Assembly (NCBI GenBank): GCA_947584955.1
Contig: CANPWS010000079.1
Location: 1 to 6,016 of the forward strand
Source: an uncultured Bacilli bacterium
Lineage (GTDB): Bacteria > Bacillota_I > Bacilli_A > RF39 > UBA660
Direction of reading: 5' to 3'
Length of the DNA: 6,016 nucleotides
The position numbers and the translations under genes are program-made. Under the pieces are notes generated by a model. It was not told where the DNA came from. It saw nothing but the letters and a program-made list of their open reading frames with translations, and ran no database searches. Positions 4,013-6,016 of the stretch are shown here, in pieces (within the stretch, counting starts at the first letter, position 1; every line of letters starts with the position of its first letter).

Positions 4013-6016
4013 TCAATATCTTTCTTTTATAATATTTTTACTACAATAATAAGTAATTAAGAAATATCCACCATATATAATAACAATAAATATGGCTGTG
4101 GCAATAATTGATGGTAATAATTCATTTGTGCCAAATACTTCAAGTATTTTAACTGCAAACATTATTCCAAAAATAGAATGAATCAAGGCAAGCATTAAAG
4201 GTAGTATAAAGAATATAGCAATTTGTCTAAATAATGCCTTATTAATCATTTTCTCATCTGTACCAATTTTTCGCAAGCATATAAATCTTTTTTTGTTATC
4301 ACTACTTTCAGATAATTCTTTTAAACCTAGAATTGCTGCGCTACTAATTAAAAAAATTATTCCTAAATAAAGACCAATAAATGTAACCATTGCAGATAAT
4401 CCTGTTGTTGCTTCTTTAATAGCAAGTTTAGTTGAACCACTTGGAAGTAAGTATTCACTAGCTTTATCGTTTTCATCTAGTTTATTTATATTATTTTCGA
4501 TATTTGTGATTTCTTCTCTATCTTTTGTTTTATAGTTACCTATTAAATAATTTTGATATAAGTATTCTTCATTCACTATATTATCAGGCACTAATATAAT
4601 TCCTGTATTAATATGTTGACTAGACATTTCTACAAATCCATCTTGGCATGAATCATATTTAGGTCTTAAAACATGTCCAAATAAATTAATAACCTCTCCA
4701 TTTTTAAGTGCAATATTTCTAATATTAACCATTGATTTAAAATCAGCAACAATAATATATTCATTATTATTTAAAGAATATTCTTGTATTTTATAAAATT
4801 TTGCTACTTTATTATAATCACTAATTTTCATAATAGATTCCATCGTATCATAAGCTAAAAAAGGAAAATTAGTTCTAATACTATCTAATCTTGATCCTAA
4901 AGTATGATTCAAAGTTAAATCTGAAGTAGCATAAGTATTAACTTCTATATAATCTTTAAAATAAGAAGTAATATCAAAATTAAATAAATTAAACATTTCT
5001 TTGGCTGTATAGTGAGAGTTTTTAATTTGCAAATTATTATATCCATAACTTCTATATTTATCATAATATTTATCCATATTCATATTAACTGTAAACATAG
5101 CATCTACTGGAGCAAGTTTTCTAATATTAACATTCATAGAATTTTTCATAGTAAGACAAGAAGATAACAAACAAATTGTTATAAATAACATTAAACAAAT
5201 AATTGTTGCTCCAAATACAGTGGTATTAATTTTGCTACTAAACTCTCTTAATGTAAAACTATTTAATCCTTTGTAATAGAATTTTTTAATGCTCATTGCT
5301 ATTCTTAAAATTAATCCTGATAAAGACCAGAATATAAAAAATGTACTTACTGCCCCCATTATAATGGGTTTTATTATATCAGTAACTTCTTGTAAAGTAA
5401 GAAATTCATGAGTAACTATATAATATGCTCTTCCTAAAACTAAACAGGAAATGACAAAAATAATAATACATAAATAAGGATTTTTCAGTTTAATTTTTTC
5501 ACTTGTTTTAGCACCATTTAATAAATCAATAAGCTTACATTTGCTTACGCTATAAGTATTAAAAATCATGACAAGTAGATACATAATACTAAAATAAATA
5601 ATTGTTTTAATACAAGCAGATGATGAAAATACAAATGTAAATTTTGTTAAATTTGCTTCAAACATATTAGCAACTACTAAACTCATAACCTGTGATAGTA
5701 ATACTCCAAGACCTAATCCTACTAAAAGTGAAATAATACCAATAAATAATGTTTCAAAAAATAATATTAAAGATATTTTTCTTTTACTCATACCAAGAGT
5801 TAGATAAACTCCAAATTCTTTACTTCTTCTTTTTATTAAAAATCTTGAAGCATAAATAATAAGAAATCCTAATATAAGTGATACAAATACACTAACTCCA
5901 GATAACATTGTCATCATAAGATCAATTAATTCTTTTGCTGATGAAGATACATTTATCATAACAGTTTGGCTATCAAGTGCATTAAAAACATAAAAGATTG
6001 CTACACCAAGAATAAG
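4013..6016 (-). CDS. BceB/FtsX-like ABC transporter permease (N-terminus cut by the window edge)
   Basis: The membrane subunit of a peptide-handling ABC transporter, of the type that detects or removes cell-wall-active antimicrobial peptides together with a separate ATPase. The frame stays open to the right edge: 19 codons before the ATG at 5959 encode hydrophobic sequence (GVAIFYVFNALDSQ) that fits the first membrane segment, so 5959 is internal and perhaps 20-25 residues are missing. Numbering from that ATG, hydrophobic segments lie at about 18-41, 64-96, 114-136, 158-178, 195-223, 247-271, 521-546, 578-603 and 614-637. With the upstream one this makes ten. A large domain of about 250 residues (272-520) sits between the seventh and eighth, the arrangement typical of BceB rather than small FtsX. 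RRSKEFGVYLTLGMSKRKI (44-62) and the KKRFICLRKIGTDEKMI region (556-572) are the cytoplasmic coupling segments for the ATPase. The stop is TGA. The ATPase gene is probably upstream, outside the window. The substrate cannot be read from the sequence. Confidence 0.92.
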   Translation of the reverse strand, partial: LILGVAIFYVFNALDSQTVMINVSSSAKELIDLMMTMLSGVSVFVSLILGFLIIYASRFLIKRRSKEFGVYLTLGMSKRKISLILFFETLFIGIISLLVGLGLGVLLSQVMSLVVANMFEANLTKFTFVFSSSACIKTIIYFSIMYLLVMIFNTYSVSKCKLIDLLNGAKTSEKIKLKNPYLCIIIFVISCLVLGRAYYIVTHEFLTLQEVTDIIKPIIMGAVSTFFIFWSLSGLILRIAMSIKKFYYKGLNSFTLREFSSKINTTVFGATIICLMLFITICLLSSCLTMKNSMNVNIRKLAPVDAMFTVNMNMDKYYDKYRSYGYNNLQIKNSHYTAKEMFNLFNFDITSYFKDYIEVNTYATSDLTLNHTLGSRLDSIRTNFPFLAYDTMESIMKISDYNKVAKFYKIQEYSLNNNEYIIVADFKSMVNIRNIALKNGEVINLFGHVLRPKYDSCQDGFVEMSSQHINTGIILVPDNIVNEEYLYQNYLIGNYKTKDREEITNIENNINKLDENDKASEYLLPSGSTKLAIKEATTGLSAMVTFIGLYLGIIFLISSAAILGLKELSESSDNKKRFICLRKIGTDEKMINKALFRQIAIFFILPLMLALIHSIFGIMFAVKILEVFGTNELLPSIIATAIFIVIIYGGYFLITYYCSKNIIKERY

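Noticed and set aside
5957..5959. ATG as the start of the ABC permease
   Set aside because: The frame stays open for 19 more codons to the window edge and encodes a membrane segment expected in the family. No ribosome-binding site precedes this ATG.

Overview
This 6,016-base window is very AT-rich. It carries strong Shine-Dalgarno sites, a TTG start, a T-box leader and a BceB-type permease, and it uses TGA as a normal stop and TGG for Trp. Together these point to a low-GC Bacillota (Firmicutes) chromosome using the standard bacterial code, probably a Clostridia or uncultured Bacilli-like lineage. All four protein genes lie on the minus strand, so transcription runs from high to low coordinates. 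Two genes are cut by the window edges.

Layout in the direction of transcription. (1) 6016 to 4013: most of a BceB/FtsX-like ABC permease whose first residues lie beyond the right edge; a hairpin terminator follows at about 3944-3971. (2) 3943 to 3707: a 5' region with two candidate promoters and a cluster of AGTTG/CAACT repeats. (3) 3706 to 2182: a two-gene unit made of a membrane-tethered XRE-family regulator and a membrane-anchored DUF4097-type beta-helix protein; the genes overlap by 11 bases. (4) 2149 to 1882: a near-consensus promoter and a complete T-box leader with a GUA (Val) specifier candidate and an intrinsic terminator. (5) 1848 to 1: the first 616 codons of valyl-tRNA synthetase; the anticodon-binding end lies beyond the left edge.

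How the parts fit: the T-box makes valS expression depend on uncharged tRNA-Val. The regulator and the DUF4097 protein look like a small envelope-sensing unit, in which a membrane-embedded DNA-binding protein and an extracytoplasmic beta-helix partner are made from one transcript and probably control their own promoter. The BceB-like permease belongs to a family that detects or removes cell-wall-active peptides, so a shared envelope-stress theme with the neighbouring unit is possible, but it rests on adjacency only. I see no mobile element, CRISPR array, tRNA or rRNA. The least ordinary feature is the regular Tyr/Cys alternation in the turns of the DUF4097 beta-helix. I did not find a clearly new multi-gene system here.
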